In this document: positions 9,801-17,732 of the stretch, in pieces | How the letters are laid out: each line of letters opens with the position of its first letter | Position numbering within the stretch: position 1 is the first letter of the stretch | Source: Myxococcales bacterium UBA1203 | GTDB lineage: Bacteria; Myxococcota; Myxococcia; Myxococcales; UBA5297 | DNA length: 64,000 nucleotides | NCBI GenBank assembly: GCA_002309695.1 | Contig: DBXV01000017.1 | Location: 61,527 to 125,526 of the forward strand | Direction: 5' to 3' | Position numbers and translations under genes: made by a program | Notes under the pieces: model-generated | The model's input: only the letters and a program-made list of their open reading frames with translations | The model's database searches: none | What the model was told of the DNA's origin: nothing

Positions 9801-10811
9801 GCCGACATTCAGTTCGAGGCGGCTGATGCCGACGCTGCCATTCTCGAAGCGGGCAGCCAGATAGGCGTCGCCGATGTCAAAGCCGGAGACGCGCGCTTTT
9901 TTGAGAACCAGATCGCCCTCGGCTCCTGGATGCACGGCAGGTCCGGTGACGCGCGCGCGTACAGAGACATTGCCGTGGGCATCGAGTTTGGCGTCGGGCA
10001 GAACGGCGTCGAGGAGCGCCAGAGGCGCGGCGGCCTGAGCGATGAGGTTCAGCTTGGTGTCGGCGCAGACCTGTCCGACGGTCCCCCGCGCGAAGAGAGA
10101 AACATCGCCGGCTGACAGCTCCGTGTGGACCAGCGTTAGCTCCTCGGCGTTGAGGTCGAAGGATGCCGACAGCCGCAGCCGGGAGATGGGCAGCGAGGCT
10201 TTTCCCAGGGAATAGGCACCCTCGCCGGTCGAAATTTTGAGGACGTGGTTCTTTGCCCCCGAGTGAATGAAGACGCTGATGCCGGAGAGCTCCACGCCGC
10301 TCTTGCCGGGCAGCCGGACGGAAAGGCGCGCGCCCGAGAGGATGAAGCGCTCGACGCGAATCATGTCGAGGAGCTGGGCGGGGCAGGTCATGGTGCCGCT
10401 CTCGCCGCTTTGGTCGGACGTGCTGTCAGACGCGTCGTCGGTTGCGGAGGCCGCGCGGCTGAGGTCAATGTCCGCGTTGATGTCGGACAGGGTGACGTTG
10501 CCCAGCCTCAGGCGCCTGGCGAACACCACGTCCGCCCCCAGAAGCTGAAACTCGGCTTTTCCGGCAGAGACGCGGACGGGCACATCGCCGTCGAGAGCGA
10601 AATTGACATCAGAGAAGCGAACCGCGGCCTCCCAGGGTTTGAGCACGCATCTGCCGATGCTCAGGCTGGCGCCGGAGACGCCCTCGCCCACGCGCTTTTT
10701 GAGCTCGCGGCAGACCATTTCTCCGGCGGTGTCGGTCCCCAGAAAGCGCATGAGGAAGGCACCGGAGAGCAGGAGGACGAGCAGGAATACCCGTGCCGCG
10801 CGGCTCTTCAT
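6852..10811 (-). CDS. tamB: TamB (AsmA-like, DUF490) translocation/lipid-transfer protein
   Basis: This 1319-residue protein has an N-terminal membrane anchor (residues 8-24) and a very long run of short beta strands that would form the hydrophobic groove of the AsmA/TamB family. The C-terminal DUF490 domain is typical: RDYRVFLRVMGTLDDPEVTL followed by LDQADLVMLLTLGF. TamB spans the periplasm and works with an Omp85 partner in outer-membrane protein insertion and probably phospholipid transport. The Omp85 gene follows immediately, which supports the pairing. No promoter was found directly upstream, so it may be read from the AAA ATPase gene (116-base gap). Confidence 0.9.
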   Translation of the reverse strand: MKSRAARVFLLVLLLSGAFLMRFLGTDTAGEMVCRELKKRVGEGVSGASLSIGRCVLKPWEAAVRFSDVNFALDGDVPVRVSAGKAEFQLLGADVVFARRLRLGNVTLSDINADIDLSRAASATDDASDSTSDQSGESGTMTCPAQLLDMIRVERFILSGARLSVRLPGKSGVELSGISVFIHSGAKNHVLKISTGEGAYSLGKASLPISRLRLSASFDLNAEELTLVHTELSAGDVSLFARGTVGQVCADTKLNLIAQAAAPLALLDAVLPDAKLDAHGNVSVRARVTGPAVHPGAEGDLVLKKARVSGFDIGDAYLAARFENGSVGISRLELNVGRQKAIGSGTIAIDKPGFPSNFRLELDRIGFGRLVDKLTLHGVWPDFQASGPVEVAGTLVPFHLAGKARLDVREFKVFDRAWDDPKRVAMLELKPAHLDMNVDFSTTGVHLADVDLTTAVSQLNVDTWLYFDTERGLDIETYIGRLDLSDLGHIVQIPWSGILNGKAHIHGPYSEIAIDGKVGGQRMTFQSLDFGTVRMGVHFGDNVLSFQDIKIQRGRSQFRAGGELDFRGNEPEGRGQASFDNIWLSDLVDMIGKTHWVFDFLRDRGEARLTGTARVDGPLVKPHSLVSADFEEFTYFGREAGQAHLDFRTQDGEIVAIDRFDIEGPAGQISASGEVRLSEGLDFRVSAPFLSVHELSLPQGENLEAFGDMKLEARIAGGFDDVKMRGEASFSGLSILGFELGEGKLALGMDEDVLWVQGPLGEALLLEASMETGGHMPFAADLRVSTQKLRDYLPASTNIEGTLRAMVHAAGTLDNPDGIQGTIDVSQLRLARGRLNISAASPFAVSFTGKGALEAPELSLTGSNNLRIDASLKLGEDNSLACSLDGLFDASLVEFFTDSIEQAGGPMHAELTLRGTPDAPILLGTLTLKDVHGELSNMPVTAQELGGTITFSQDRLYIDGIRGTVNDGAVQLRGMLGFEGLLTPGQLDLALSVDSAQMAIPAWLPSTISGDIRLTGTLDKLALTGTALVAGVRYQRDVGIDPKSLLESLGERAPSFVHAEESTEWLDFDLSVRLGDDVWIDNNLVRVRLGGDLQVVGSNLNLGVIGTVRADEVGKAFFRGNEFELTRASVDFTDRSRIAAILDVHGETELRDYRVFLRVMGTLDDPEVTLSSDPALDQADLVMLLTLGFTTQETDMASSSSVGIGLIGETLLNLSGIDKQVKRFIPQNALFRDFNIQLSTQYSEVSGTVEPMAQLESKIFTDDLRLRFSQPVLSNKGRQAHLEYRVNEHLSTQMQWNDESSELSVGDIGLDLKLRWEFR

Positions 10812-10927
10812 CTGCTTCCCCCGGCGCCGTCAGAGTCAGGAGCGGCCGCGGCGCGGCATTGCCGCGTTTCTGTTCCATCGGCGGCCTGAAGGCCGTTCCT
10901 GTCCGTCTGCATCAGCTGGGGCACGGC

Positions 10928-11887
10928 TCATTCCGCCTGAAGGCTCCCGAGAAATGCGTCGATTTCGTCGAGGTTGTCGGGAAGCCGGGACTCGGCGCTC
11001 GAAGAAAAGGGCAGGGGAGACCAGCCTTTTTGACCCGCCGGGATCAGCCCCAGGCGCGCGGCGGACTGTCTGACGATATTGGCCCCGACAGTCTTCTGCT
11101 TGGTCCTCGCGGCCTCAGCCAGAGACTCCTCGCAGAGAAGATTGATGCGCCCGGGCGCGCCGCCGCTCAGCTCGCTGACAGCCTTGAGCGCGTCATCTGA
11201 AAAAGGTGAGGGCGAGCCTTCGGCCAGACCAGCGGCGGAGAGTCTCCTGGCCACATAGGCGGCAGTCTCGCTTTGCGTGAGCGGCGTCAGATGGACCGCA
11301 TGCGCTTCACCCAGCCCTCTGTCGGCGAGAGCCTTCCGAAGCGTCCCGCCAAAGCCCTGACCATCCTCAGCGAGAAAAAGAAGGCTGAGTGCCGGAGCTT
11401 CCCCGCCGTTTTCGGATGAGAGGAGCGCGAGCAGGGCGTCGAGCGCCTGAGCGTCATGGAGCATCTGCGCCTCATCCACAGTCAGCAGCGTCTGAATGCC
11501 GCTCTGCCCCAGTTTCTCAATCTGCTGCCGGACTTTGCCCGCGAGGTCAGAGGCGTTGTCCGACGCGGTGATGTCCTTCCCGGCGGACAGACTTCTGAGG
11601 ACAGAGGCGAGGAGCATTTTGGCGTCGGCCCGCGCATGGGGAACGAAGATGTGAACGGCCTTCCGCTGACCGTCCTCGGCATCCGCGGTGTCTTCCAGCT
11701 TTCGGGCGAGCATCGTCTTGCCCATCGACTCGCCGGCTTCCGCGAGGACCGTATGCCGGGGCTCCGCCAGTGCCGCCTGACATTGGGCAAGGGCCTCAGC
11801 GCGCCCGGCGCCCTCAAAAAAGAAACGCACGTCCGGAAGGTTGGCGAACGGCTCTTGGGCAAGGCGGAACAATTCCAGGTGGTTCAT
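10928..11887 (-). CDS. ExeA/GspA-like AAA ATPase
   Basis: A 319-residue single-domain ATPase. The N-terminus (LFRLAQEPFANLPDVRFFF) matches the start of ExeA/GspA proteins. A Walker A motif (EAGESMGKT, residues 50-58) and Walker B (LLTVDEAQ, about 134-141) are clear, and the C-terminal part resembles an AAA lid. Unlike ExeA of type II secretion it has no membrane segment or peptidoglycan-binding domain after the ATPase. It lies 81 bases downstream of the large TPR gene and is probably cotranscribed with it, which suggests an envelope or polar-machinery role. A transposition-type TniB/ExeA ATPase is another possibility, but no transposase is nearby. Confidence 0.75.
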   Translation of the reverse strand: MNHLELFRLAQEPFANLPDVRFFFEGAGRAEALAQCQAALAEPRHTVLAEAGESMGKTMLARKLEDTADAEDGQRKAVHIFVPHARADAKMLLASVLRSLSAGKDITASDNASDLAGKVRQQIEKLGQSGIQTLLTVDEAQMLHDAQALDALLALLSSENGGEAPALSLLFLAEDGQGFGGTLRKALADRGLGEAHAVHLTPLTQSETAAYVARRLSAAGLAEGSPSPFSDDALKAVSELSGGAPGRINLLCEESLAEAARTKQKTVGANIVRQSAARLGLIPAGQKGWSPLPFSSSAESRLPDNLDEIDAFLGSLQAE

Positions 11888-11968
11888 GGGAGGCCTTTCT
11901 GGCGATCCGGACCGCTGCTCAGGCCGACACCTGGCCAGCCCGGAAATGAGAGAGGGGGAAAAGCGGCG

Positions 11969-14900
11969 CTACATGCTGGCGCTGATGCGCGCGATGCACC
12001 CCTGGACATCGCGGTAGCGGGGGTCGCGCTGGGCCACCAGCTGAAACTGCGTCAGGGCGTCGGCAGACCGCCCCATCAGCTCGTAGAGGCTGCCGAGCTC
12101 AAAGCGCAGAGCGATTTCCGAAAGAGGAGGAAGCGACGGCAGCGCGAGGCCCTGATTCAGAGAGGCCTCCGCGTCGTCAAAGTGCCCCGCCGAAATCTGA
12201 CAGAGGGCAATCATCGTCAGGCAGTCCGCCTCCTTGGGCTGGCCTTTGGCCGCACGCATCGCCTGTCTGAACTCCTCGATGGCGTCATCGAAAAGCTCCA
12301 TTTCCCTGTAGCTGAGTCCCAGGTCGTAATGGGTTTCGATGTCCTCGGGGCGGACAACCTGCTCCAGGCCTTTCTTGAACTCGGAAAACACGTCGTCGAA
12401 CGAGACGGCGGAGTCGAGGCGGCCCTGCTGGCCTTGAGCCGCGGCCGTTTCCTGAAGGCCGGGGTCGAACAGCGCGCCGGTCGAGAGGCGCATCTGCGGC
12501 GAATCCATCATGGCCGCCGAGTCGGTGACATAGCCGTCGGTCCCGGCCATGGCCGCCTGCTCCATGTAGGCCTTCTGCTCGGCGTAGTACTGCTCGTGCG
12601 CTTCAAGCAGGTTGAGCATTTCCTGGACGCGCGGCTCGCCGGGATAGGAGAGCTGGGCATTGACCAGAATCTCGCGGGCGTCTGCCAGCTCCCCCTGATT
12701 GATGAAGAATGCCGCCTCATCCAGCATGTCGTTCATCTCCTCGACGTCCGCTGACGGCGGCGGGGGAGGAGGCTGCTGGATCTGAACTGCTTCGGCGGGC
12801 ATCTCGGGCATGGCCGGCGCGGGCACGAACGAGGCCGCCGGGATGACCGGCTCCGGCACTGCCGCCGGAACCTGGACCTGAACCTCGGGCGCCGCAGTCT
12901 GAGCCGCGGGCTTGGGCGACTCTTCTTCGGTGTCGAGTGAAGCCCAGTCGATGCTGTCGGCTGTTGGAGCAGCCGGAGGCGCGGGCGGCGCTGGAGGAGC
13001 GGCGGGAGCCGCAGGCTTGGGCGACTCTTCTTCGGTGTCGAGCGAGGCCCAATCGATGTCGTCGGTTGTTGGAGCAGCCGGAGGCGCAGGCGGTGCTGGA
13101 GGGGCAGCTGGCGCTGCGGGCTTGGGAGATTCTTCTTCGGTGTCGAGCGAGGCCCAGTCGATGTCGTCGGACGACGAAGGTGAAGAAGCAGGTTTGGGCG
13201 GGACAGCGGGGGCACTTTCGGCGGCGGGCGCCTTGCCTCCCTCTTCCTCGTCGGCGTCCAGCGAAGCCCAGTCGATGCCGTCGTCGGCCGCGGCACTCGT
13301 CTTGGCCTGAGCCGCGGGCTTGGGAGATTCCTCTTCGTCATCGAGGGAAGCCCAGTCGATGTCATCGGACGACGAAGGCGCAGCAGCCGGCTTGGCGGGG
13401 GCTTTTTTCTCGCTTCCGCTTTTGGCGGCTTTGGAACCCGAAGAGAAATCTTCCTCTTCATCATCCAGCGTGGCCCAATCGACATCACTGTCATCCGTGG
13501 CCGGCTGAGGCTGCGATGGGAAGCGCGAGGAAGGGGGCTGAATCGGTGCTGCCGGGGGCGGCGGAGGGACAAAGACGGACGGCTGCGAGGGATGGCGCGT
13601 GCCGGCGTGTGCAGGAACAGCGGCCGGCGCGGGCATGACGGCGATGTCGGGAACGGGCGGCGGCACGGCGGGAGACATGAGGGCCTCAGGCATTTCACCC
13701 GTGCGCACAGCCTCTGCCAGAGCGGGAATCTCCCTGTTTCCGGGGTCCGCAGTCTTGAATTTGTCGAGAAGCGCCCCGGCCCGGACCCGGTCGTTCAGCT
13801 GAAGGGCGCTGCGCATCGCTTCTTTCAGATGAGTCAAAGCGGCGGGCGTGTCCTTGAGCTTGAGATGGATTTGCAGCGCCTTTTCGTGCGCGTCGATCGA
13901 GTCGGGGAACTGGGCGAAGATTTTCGACAGGTGGTCCAGCGCTTTTCCGGTCAGCCCGTATTTGATGTAAACGTCGGCCTCGCTCAGAAGGCGCGTCAGA
14001 TTGGACGGCGGCGCCGGCGCTTTCCCAGGGGCCTGCGCTGCCGGCGCACCGGGAATCGACTTGGGCGCCACATTGTGCATGGCCGGTTTGGCGGCGGGCA
14101 CAGCAGGAACCTGGGCGGGTGCGGGCGGCTTCACAGAGGGAGGCGTCGAAACGGCCGGCGGCGTCTGGGAAACCTGCGCTCTGGGCGGCCTGCCTGAAGA
14201 CGGCGCCTTGGGCGGCACGGGAGCGGCGGGCTTGTTCGGATAGAGGTGCCGTCGTGCATCCGGGTCGTTAGGCACGAGCTGCAGCACCTTGTTCCAGACT
14301 TCCTTCTCCAGGCGCGACTGATTCTGCGACTTATAGATGCGCGCCATCTCCTTGTAGATGGACGCGGTTTTCAGCGTCTCGCCGGACATCTGGAAGGCGC
14401 GCGCCAGAAGAGACAGCGTGTCGATGTCCTTGGGATTGGCGCGGAAGCAGATTTGCAGCTTTGCCAGCGCCCGCTGCGCCTCGCCAAGGGCAATGTAGGC
14501 GGAGGCCAGCTCGCGAACTAGGTCGATGCGCGTCGGGTCCAGATAGACGATGCGCTCAGTGATTTTGATGTAGTCGTCCGTGCGGTTGTTCTTTTTGAAC
14601 AGGTCCCGGACCTTGAGCAGCTCCTGAACTGCCTCTTCCGTCATTGCCTGCCGAACGCACAGCTCGGCCAGCTTGATGCGCATGACGGTGTTTTCCGGGT
14701 CGAGCTCGACGATTTTCTGGAGCGTCTCGAGACAGGCCTGAATGTTCCCCGCCGCCTCGTAGTGGGCTACGATGGTCTGATACTGAGCCATCGCGTCGCC
14801 CAGGAGCCCGTTCTGCTGATGCAGCTGCGCCAGAATAAAATAAATATCGATGCGGTCCGGGTTCAGCTTGATGATTTGTTTGTACATCGCGATGGCTTTG

Positions 14901-15127
14901 AGGAGGAAGCCGTCAGCGGTGTACTGCTCCGCCACCTTGAGAAAGTGGTCGATGGCCTGGGCCGTGTCGCCTGTCTTGGCGTAAAGCTCACCCAGCTTTT
15001 GCAGAATGCGGGCATCTTTGGGGTCGCTGGACAGGATTTTACGATATTCCTTAATGGCCTTATCGTATTGGCCCTTTTGAATATATTTGGTCGCTGCCTC
15101 TGATATTTTATTTTTGTCGATAGCCAC
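11969..15127 (-). CDS. Large TPR protein, probable SgmX-like polar activator of type IV pili
   Basis: A 1052-residue protein without a signal peptide. The start is GTG at 15127 with GAGAG nine bases upstream. Residues 1-300 and 380-470 are TPR repeats (for example YDKAIKEYRKILSSDPKDAR). A Pro/Ala-rich linker holds six acidic repeats of the pattern (D/S)xxDWA(S/T)LDxEEE, and the last 130 residues are again TPR. Synteny is the main clue: the neighbours are a Roadblock gene, efp and pilMNOPQ. In Myxococcus xanthus, from memory, the TPR protein SgmX sits close to the pil cluster and links the GTPase MglA to pilus activation at the pole. Assigning SgmX function is an inference; no mglA is in the window. 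Confidence 0.6.
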   Translation of the reverse strand: MAIDKNKISEAATKYIQKGQYDKAIKEYRKILSSDPKDARILQKLGELYAKTGDTAQAIDHFLKVAEQYTADGFLLKAIAMYKQIIKLNPDRIDIYFILAQLHQQNGLLGDAMAQYQTIVAHYEAAGNIQACLETLQKIVELDPENTVMRIKLAELCVRQAMTEEAVQELLKVRDLFKKNNRTDDYIKITERIVYLDPTRIDLVRELASAYIALGEAQRALAKLQICFRANPKDIDTLSLLARAFQMSGETLKTASIYKEMARIYKSQNQSRLEKEVWNKVLQLVPNDPDARRHLYPNKPAAPVPPKAPSSGRPPRAQVSQTPPAVSTPPSVKPPAPAQVPAVPAAKPAMHNVAPKSIPGAPAAQAPGKAPAPPSNLTRLLSEADVYIKYGLTGKALDHLSKIFAQFPDSIDAHEKALQIHLKLKDTPAALTHLKEAMRSALQLNDRVRAGALLDKFKTADPGNREIPALAEAVRTGEMPEALMSPAVPPPVPDIAVMPAPAAVPAHAGTRHPSQPSVFVPPPPPAAPIQPPSSRFPSQPQPATDDSDVDWATLDDEEEDFSSGSKAAKSGSEKKAPAKPAAAPSSSDDIDWASLDDEEESPKPAAQAKTSAAADDGIDWASLDADEEEGGKAPAAESAPAVPPKPASSPSSSDDIDWASLDTEEESPKPAAPAAPPAPPAPPAAPTTDDIDWASLDTEEESPKPAAPAAPPAPPAPPAAPTADSIDWASLDTEEESPKPAAQTAAPEVQVQVPAAVPEPVIPAASFVPAPAMPEMPAEAVQIQQPPPPPPSADVEEMNDMLDEAAFFINQGELADAREILVNAQLSYPGEPRVQEMLNLLEAHEQYYAEQKAYMEQAAMAGTDGYVTDSAAMMDSPQMRLSTGALFDPGLQETAAAQGQQGRLDSAVSFDDVFSEFKKGLEQVVRPEDIETHYDLGLSYREMELFDDAIEEFRQAMRAAKGQPKEADCLTMIALCQISAGHFDDAEASLNQGLALPSLPPLSEIALRFELGSLYELMGRSADALTQFQLVAQRDPRYRDVQGCIARISASM
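12905..13500 (-). repeat. Six acidic DWASLD repeats inside the TPR gene
   Basis: Six imperfect in-frame repeats encode cores DVDWATLDDEEE, DDIDWASLDDEEE, DGIDWASLDADEEE, two copies of DDIDWASLDTEEE and DSIDWASLDTEEE, separated by Pro/Ala spacers. Two neighbouring units are almost identical at the nucleotide level, which implies recent duplication and probable length variation between strains. They look like short linear interaction motifs in a disordered linker. Confidence 0.85.
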
Positions 15128-15136
15128 GAGCTGAAT

Positions 15137-15181
15137 CTCTCAAAAACCGAATTATTTGGGGGTCCCCCGAAAATTATTCGG
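15137..15181 (-). promoter_or_regulatory. Terminator-like leader hairpin ending at the RBS of the TPR gene
   Basis: On the minus strand the arms CCGAATAATTT and AAATAATTCGG (one mismatch) flank a GGGGG/CCCCC stem, giving a long hairpin. TTTTT follows directly, then the Shine-Dalgarno GAGAG and the GTG start. This is the form of an intrinsic terminator, but it sits between the promoter at 15218-15246 and the gene's own start codon. Candidate attenuator. Confidence 0.6.
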
Positions 15182-15217
15182 GACCGGACGAACGAAGTCG
15201 GGTCAAAAAAGGCGGGC

Positions 15218-15246
15218 CCTCTAGGAGGGTTCCGGCCAGGCGTCAA
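15218..15246 (-). promoter_or_regulatory. Promoter of the TPR/ATPase operon
   Basis: TTGACG (15241-15246) and TAGAGG (15218-15223) are separated by 17 bases, followed by a GC-rich discriminator and a run of six T. This is the clearest copy of the promoter pattern seen throughout the window. Confidence 0.65.
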
Positions 15247-15300
15247 GGTTCCGTTTGCCTTCGCCTGGGCCTCCGGCAGCCCCCGTGACACAGGCAGATA

Positions 15301-15332
15301 AAAACGAATCAAAATGAAGATGAATTCGTTTT
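15301..15332. promoter_or_regulatory. Inverted repeat between the divergent TPR and Roadblock genes
   Basis: AAAACGAAT at 15301-15309 is repeated in reverse complement as ATTCGTTTT at 15324-15332, a perfect 9-base inverted repeat with a 14-base gap. It lies between the two divergent promoters in the 352-base intergenic region. It could be an operator or, with the T-run at 15338-15344, a plus-strand terminator. Confidence 0.4.
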
Positions 15333-15383
15333 GACCGTTTTTTTGTGGGAGCGGGGCATGAAAAAAGCGCGCTTCAGCGAATC

Positions 15384-15411
15384 TTGACGGCCGTTCTGAC
15401 GGCGAGTAAAC
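15384..15411 (+). promoter_or_regulatory. Promoter of the Roadblock gene
   Basis: TTGACG (15384-15389) and GTAAAC (15406-15411) are 16 bases apart, followed by a GC-rich discriminator (GCGCCGCC), as at the minus-strand promoters. Predicted leader about 60 bases. Confidence 0.5.
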
Positions 15412-15428
15412 GCGCCGCCCCTCCGCCG

Positions 15429-15474
15429 GGCCTCCCATATAAAAGGGGGCCTGTTTCTATTTTGCAGCACGAGG
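15429..15474 (+). promoter_or_regulatory. Leader hairpin and U-rich tract before the Roadblock RBS
   Basis: GGCCTCC (15429-15435) can pair with GGGGGCC (15445-15451, one G-U pair). A U-rich stretch (TGTTTCTATTTT) and then GAGG, the ribosome-binding site at 15471-15474, follow. Weaker than the hairpin on the opposite strand but with the same order of elements. Confidence 0.4.
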
Positions 15475-15479
15475 TCGAT

Positions 15480-15848
15480 ATGGCTTTTCGAGAACAGCTC
15501 GATCAAATCCTTCATCAGGTCGAGGGCGCTGTCGCGTGCAGCGTCATGGGATTGGACGGCATCGCCGTCGAGACGCGGCAGGTGGGCGAGATTGAAGGCG
15601 CGGATGTCGCCAGCCTCATGATTGAATATGGGGCTCTGCTGAAGACCATGAGGAAGATGATGCGGTCCCTGGCTTCTTCGGGGGAGATTTCCGAAATCTC
15701 CATCAATACCGACCGTATTCTGACCATCGTCCGCATGCTGAACGCGGATTATTTTGTGGTTTTGGCCCTTCGCCCCGAAGGCAATTACGGAAGGGGCCGC
15801 TATGCCTTGCGCATTGCGGGGCCGGAGCTTCGCAGGCAGATAGAATAG
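15480..15848 (+). CDS. Roadblock/LC7 domain protein (MglB-like family)
   Basis: A 122-residue single-domain protein. The frame is open further upstream, but the ATG at 15480 has GAGG five bases before it and yields exactly one Roadblock domain: N-terminal helix FREQLDQILHQVEGAVACSV, then the strand pattern GLDGIAVETRQ and C-terminal MLNADYFVVLALRPEGNYGR. Roadblock proteins regulate small Ras-like GTPases; MglB, the GAP for MglA in myxobacteria, belongs here. The gene is divergent from the TPR gene and lies 178 bases before efp. Whether it is a GAP cannot be told, and no GTPase gene is adjacent. It is shorter than Myxococcus MglB as I recall it. Confidence 0.8.
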   Translation: MAFREQLDQILHQVEGAVACSVMGLDGIAVETRQVGEIEGADVASLMIEYGALLKTMRKMMRSLASSGEISEISINTDRILTIVRMLNADYFVVLALRPEGNYGRGRYALRIAGPELRRQIE

Positions 15849-16026
15849 AAGCTCCCTTCATCGATGACCTGCATGGCGCTGTTTTGTGCCGTGCAGGTTC
15901 TCTTTTTCCTGAAAGCCGTTTTCCCGATGGGATGAGGGCTTCGGGTTTTCATTCACGGCGCCTGAGCGGGGCGTGCAGAATACACGTCATTCGTTCATGT
16001 AATGCGCATTCAGGAGTACAACACCC

Positions 16027-16599
16027 ATGGCAGACGTCATCGACACCAGCGAGTTCCGCAACGGTCTCAAGATTGAAATCGACAATGAGCCCTTTGAAAT
16101 CGTGTTTTTCCAGCACGTGAAGCCCGGCAAGGGCTCGGCTTTCGTCCGCACCAAAATCCGCAGCCTCATCAGCGGCCGCATGCTGGAGCCCACTTTCCGC
16201 TCCGGCGACAAGGTTGGCCGGGCCGAGGTCGAGGAGCGCGAGATGCAGTTCCTCTATGAGCAGGGCGGCGAATATCATTTCATGGACAATAAGGACTACG
16301 AGCAGACCTATTTGTCCAAGGAGCATCTGGGCGACGCGGTGAATTATTTGAAGGAAAACCTGCTGGTCACGATTCTTTTCTATAAGAATGAGGCCATCGG
16401 CGTGACCGTCCCCAATTCGGTCGATTTGAAGGTTACCAAGTGCGACCCCGGCATGAAGGGCGATACCGTCAACGGCGCCATGAAGCCCGCCACGCTCGAA
16501 AGCGGTTATGTGGTCAATGTTCCGCTGTTCATTAACGAAGGCGAAACAATTCGCATCGACACCCGCACGGGCGAATATCTGACCCGCGTCGCCGGCTGA
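16027..16599 (+). CDS. efp: Translation elongation factor P
   Basis: At 190 residues this has the normal length, with all three OB-type domains. The N-terminal loop contains VKPGKGSAF with the lysine (Lys35) that is modified in many bacteria. The final segment ETIRIDTRTGEYLTRV is the EF-P domain III signature. EF-P relieves ribosome stalling at consecutive prolines, relevant here because several neighbours have Pro-rich stretches, including the large TPR protein. No EpmA or EpmB gene is in the window. The ATG has AGGAG nine bases upstream, and a strong terminator follows the gene. Confidence 0.97.
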   Translation: MADVIDTSEFRNGLKIEIDNEPFEIVFFQHVKPGKGSAFVRTKIRSLISGRMLEPTFRSGDKVGRAEVEEREMQFLYEQGGEYHFMDNKDYEQTYLSKEHLGDAVNYLKENLLVTILFYKNEAIGVTVPNSVDLKVTKCDPGMKGDTVNGAMKPATLESGYVVNVPLFINEGETIRIDTRTGEYLTRVAG

Positions 16600-16642
16600 A
16601 AAACGCTGAATGTTTTGCTGAAAATTGTTTATTTCAGAAATC

Positions 16643-16680
16643 AAAAGGCTTCCCCGGGAGAATCGGGGAAGCCTTTTTTA
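16643..16680 (+). terminator. Intrinsic terminator after efp
   Basis: A perfect 10-base stem GGCTTCCCCG/CGGGGAAGCC (16647-16656 with 16664-16673) with a 7-base loop is followed by six T. A short A-run on the left side could give weak termination of the convergent lipoprotein gene too. Confidence 0.9.
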
Positions 16681-16710
16681 TTGGGAATATATTATTCCAT
16701 TATTTTGAGA

Positions 16711-17724
16711 TTACTGCTGGTTCCCTGCCTCGTCCCTGAGGCAGCGCACAGAATAGGCCTCGGTCAGGGGCATGCCATCCACGCTGACATTTTCAGGCGC
16801 CACATCCAGAAGGTGGCCAAAGGAGTGATCTCCTGTCGAAGCCCAGAAACCGGTAAGGTGTCCAAAGAATCCGCAGCCGCTGGAATCGACACCGCAGGCG
16901 CCGACGGGAAGAGCGCCAAAGCCGAATTCATCTGTGATTGGCGTTTTCATATCTTCTTCAATCTGCCATTCCTCTGAATCGGCGGCGAGGGCTGAAAACA
17001 GGGATTCGCCGGTGCGGTGCTCATTCACATATTCCAGGAGAGCAGAAAATTCATCCGAAGTGGGCAGGTGCCAGCCCTCGGGGCAAACTTTCTTGGCGTC
17101 TTCCCACGAATAGGTGCAGCCGAACTTATTCAGGAAATCGGCATCTGCCTCTGTATTTGTAAAGCACGTAATGTCGTCGTGCTGATATTTCGCGTTTTCA
17201 GCCATCCATTCCCGGCAGTTGATCAGGGTTGTTTTGTATTCCCTGTTGTTGTCCCGGGGGTCGGTGAGGATGCCGGCCGTGCTGTCCGCCGCAATGCACT
17301 GGTCGCAGTTTTCGCCATCCCAGCCGCTGTTGCAGGATAAGGGGCGGCATTTGCCATTGCCCTCTTTGCCCTCATCGCAGGCGCCATGCAGACAGGTGCA
17401 GGGCGCGCAGTCATCGCCAAAATGTCCGGGTGAACAGTCGTCACCCGTCCCGCCGTCAGTTATTCCGGCGTCGCTGTCGATAATTCCGGCATCCGTGTCG
17501 GACGTCCCGCCATCCGTCGGATTTATACCGGCGTCTTCATCCAAAGAGGCATCTTCTGTCACCGCGGCATCGCTGATGAGCTGCCCGCCGTCCGCTGGCT
17601 CGTCCTTTTTGGATGAGCCGCCGCAGCCGGTCCCCGCCAGCGCAAATGCAGCAATTAAAATAAAAAGCGTGCGGATTTTCGTGCCGCACGCTTGCTTGAT
17701 ATTATTTTGATTTTGAGTCTGCAT
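16711..17724 (-). CDS. Lipoprotein with EGF-like region and FISUMP-type domain
   Basis: A 337-residue protein with a lipoprotein signal (LAGTGC lipobox, Cys34). An acidic linker of DAG/DGG units follows, then a Cys-rich EGF-like stretch (CSPGHFGDDCAPCTC and CNSGWDGENCDQC). The C-terminal domain matches the Fibrobacter-succinogenes-major-paralogue type: VCPEGWHLPTSDEFSALLEY and a final YSVRCLRDE, a C-type-lectin-like fold. Likely surface-exposed; adhesion or ligand binding is a guess. It has its own promoter at 17808-17835 and a hairpin leader. Its N-terminal region aligns without gaps to the damaged lipoprotein gene at 35986, so the two are paralogues at least in the leader and signal peptide. 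Confidence 0.8.
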   Translation of the reverse strand: MQTQNQNNIKQACGTKIRTLFILIAAFALAGTGCGGSSKKDEPADGGQLISDAAVTEDASLDEDAGINPTDGGTSDTDAGIIDSDAGITDGGTGDDCSPGHFGDDCAPCTCLHGACDEGKEGNGKCRPLSCNSGWDGENCDQCIAADSTAGILTDPRDNNREYKTTLINCREWMAENAKYQHDDITCFTNTEADADFLNKFGCTYSWEDAKKVCPEGWHLPTSDEFSALLEYVNEHRTGESLFSALAADSEEWQIEEDMKTPITDEFGFGALPVGACGVDSSGCGFFGHLTGFWASTGDHSFGHLLDVAPENVSVDGMPLTEAYSVRCLRDEAGNQQ

Positions 17725-17732
17725 GGCGCTGT

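Noticed and set aside
12905..13500. Repeat block considered as a CRISPR array
   Set aside because: The repeats are in-frame coding units without constant-length unique spacers, and no cas gene is present.
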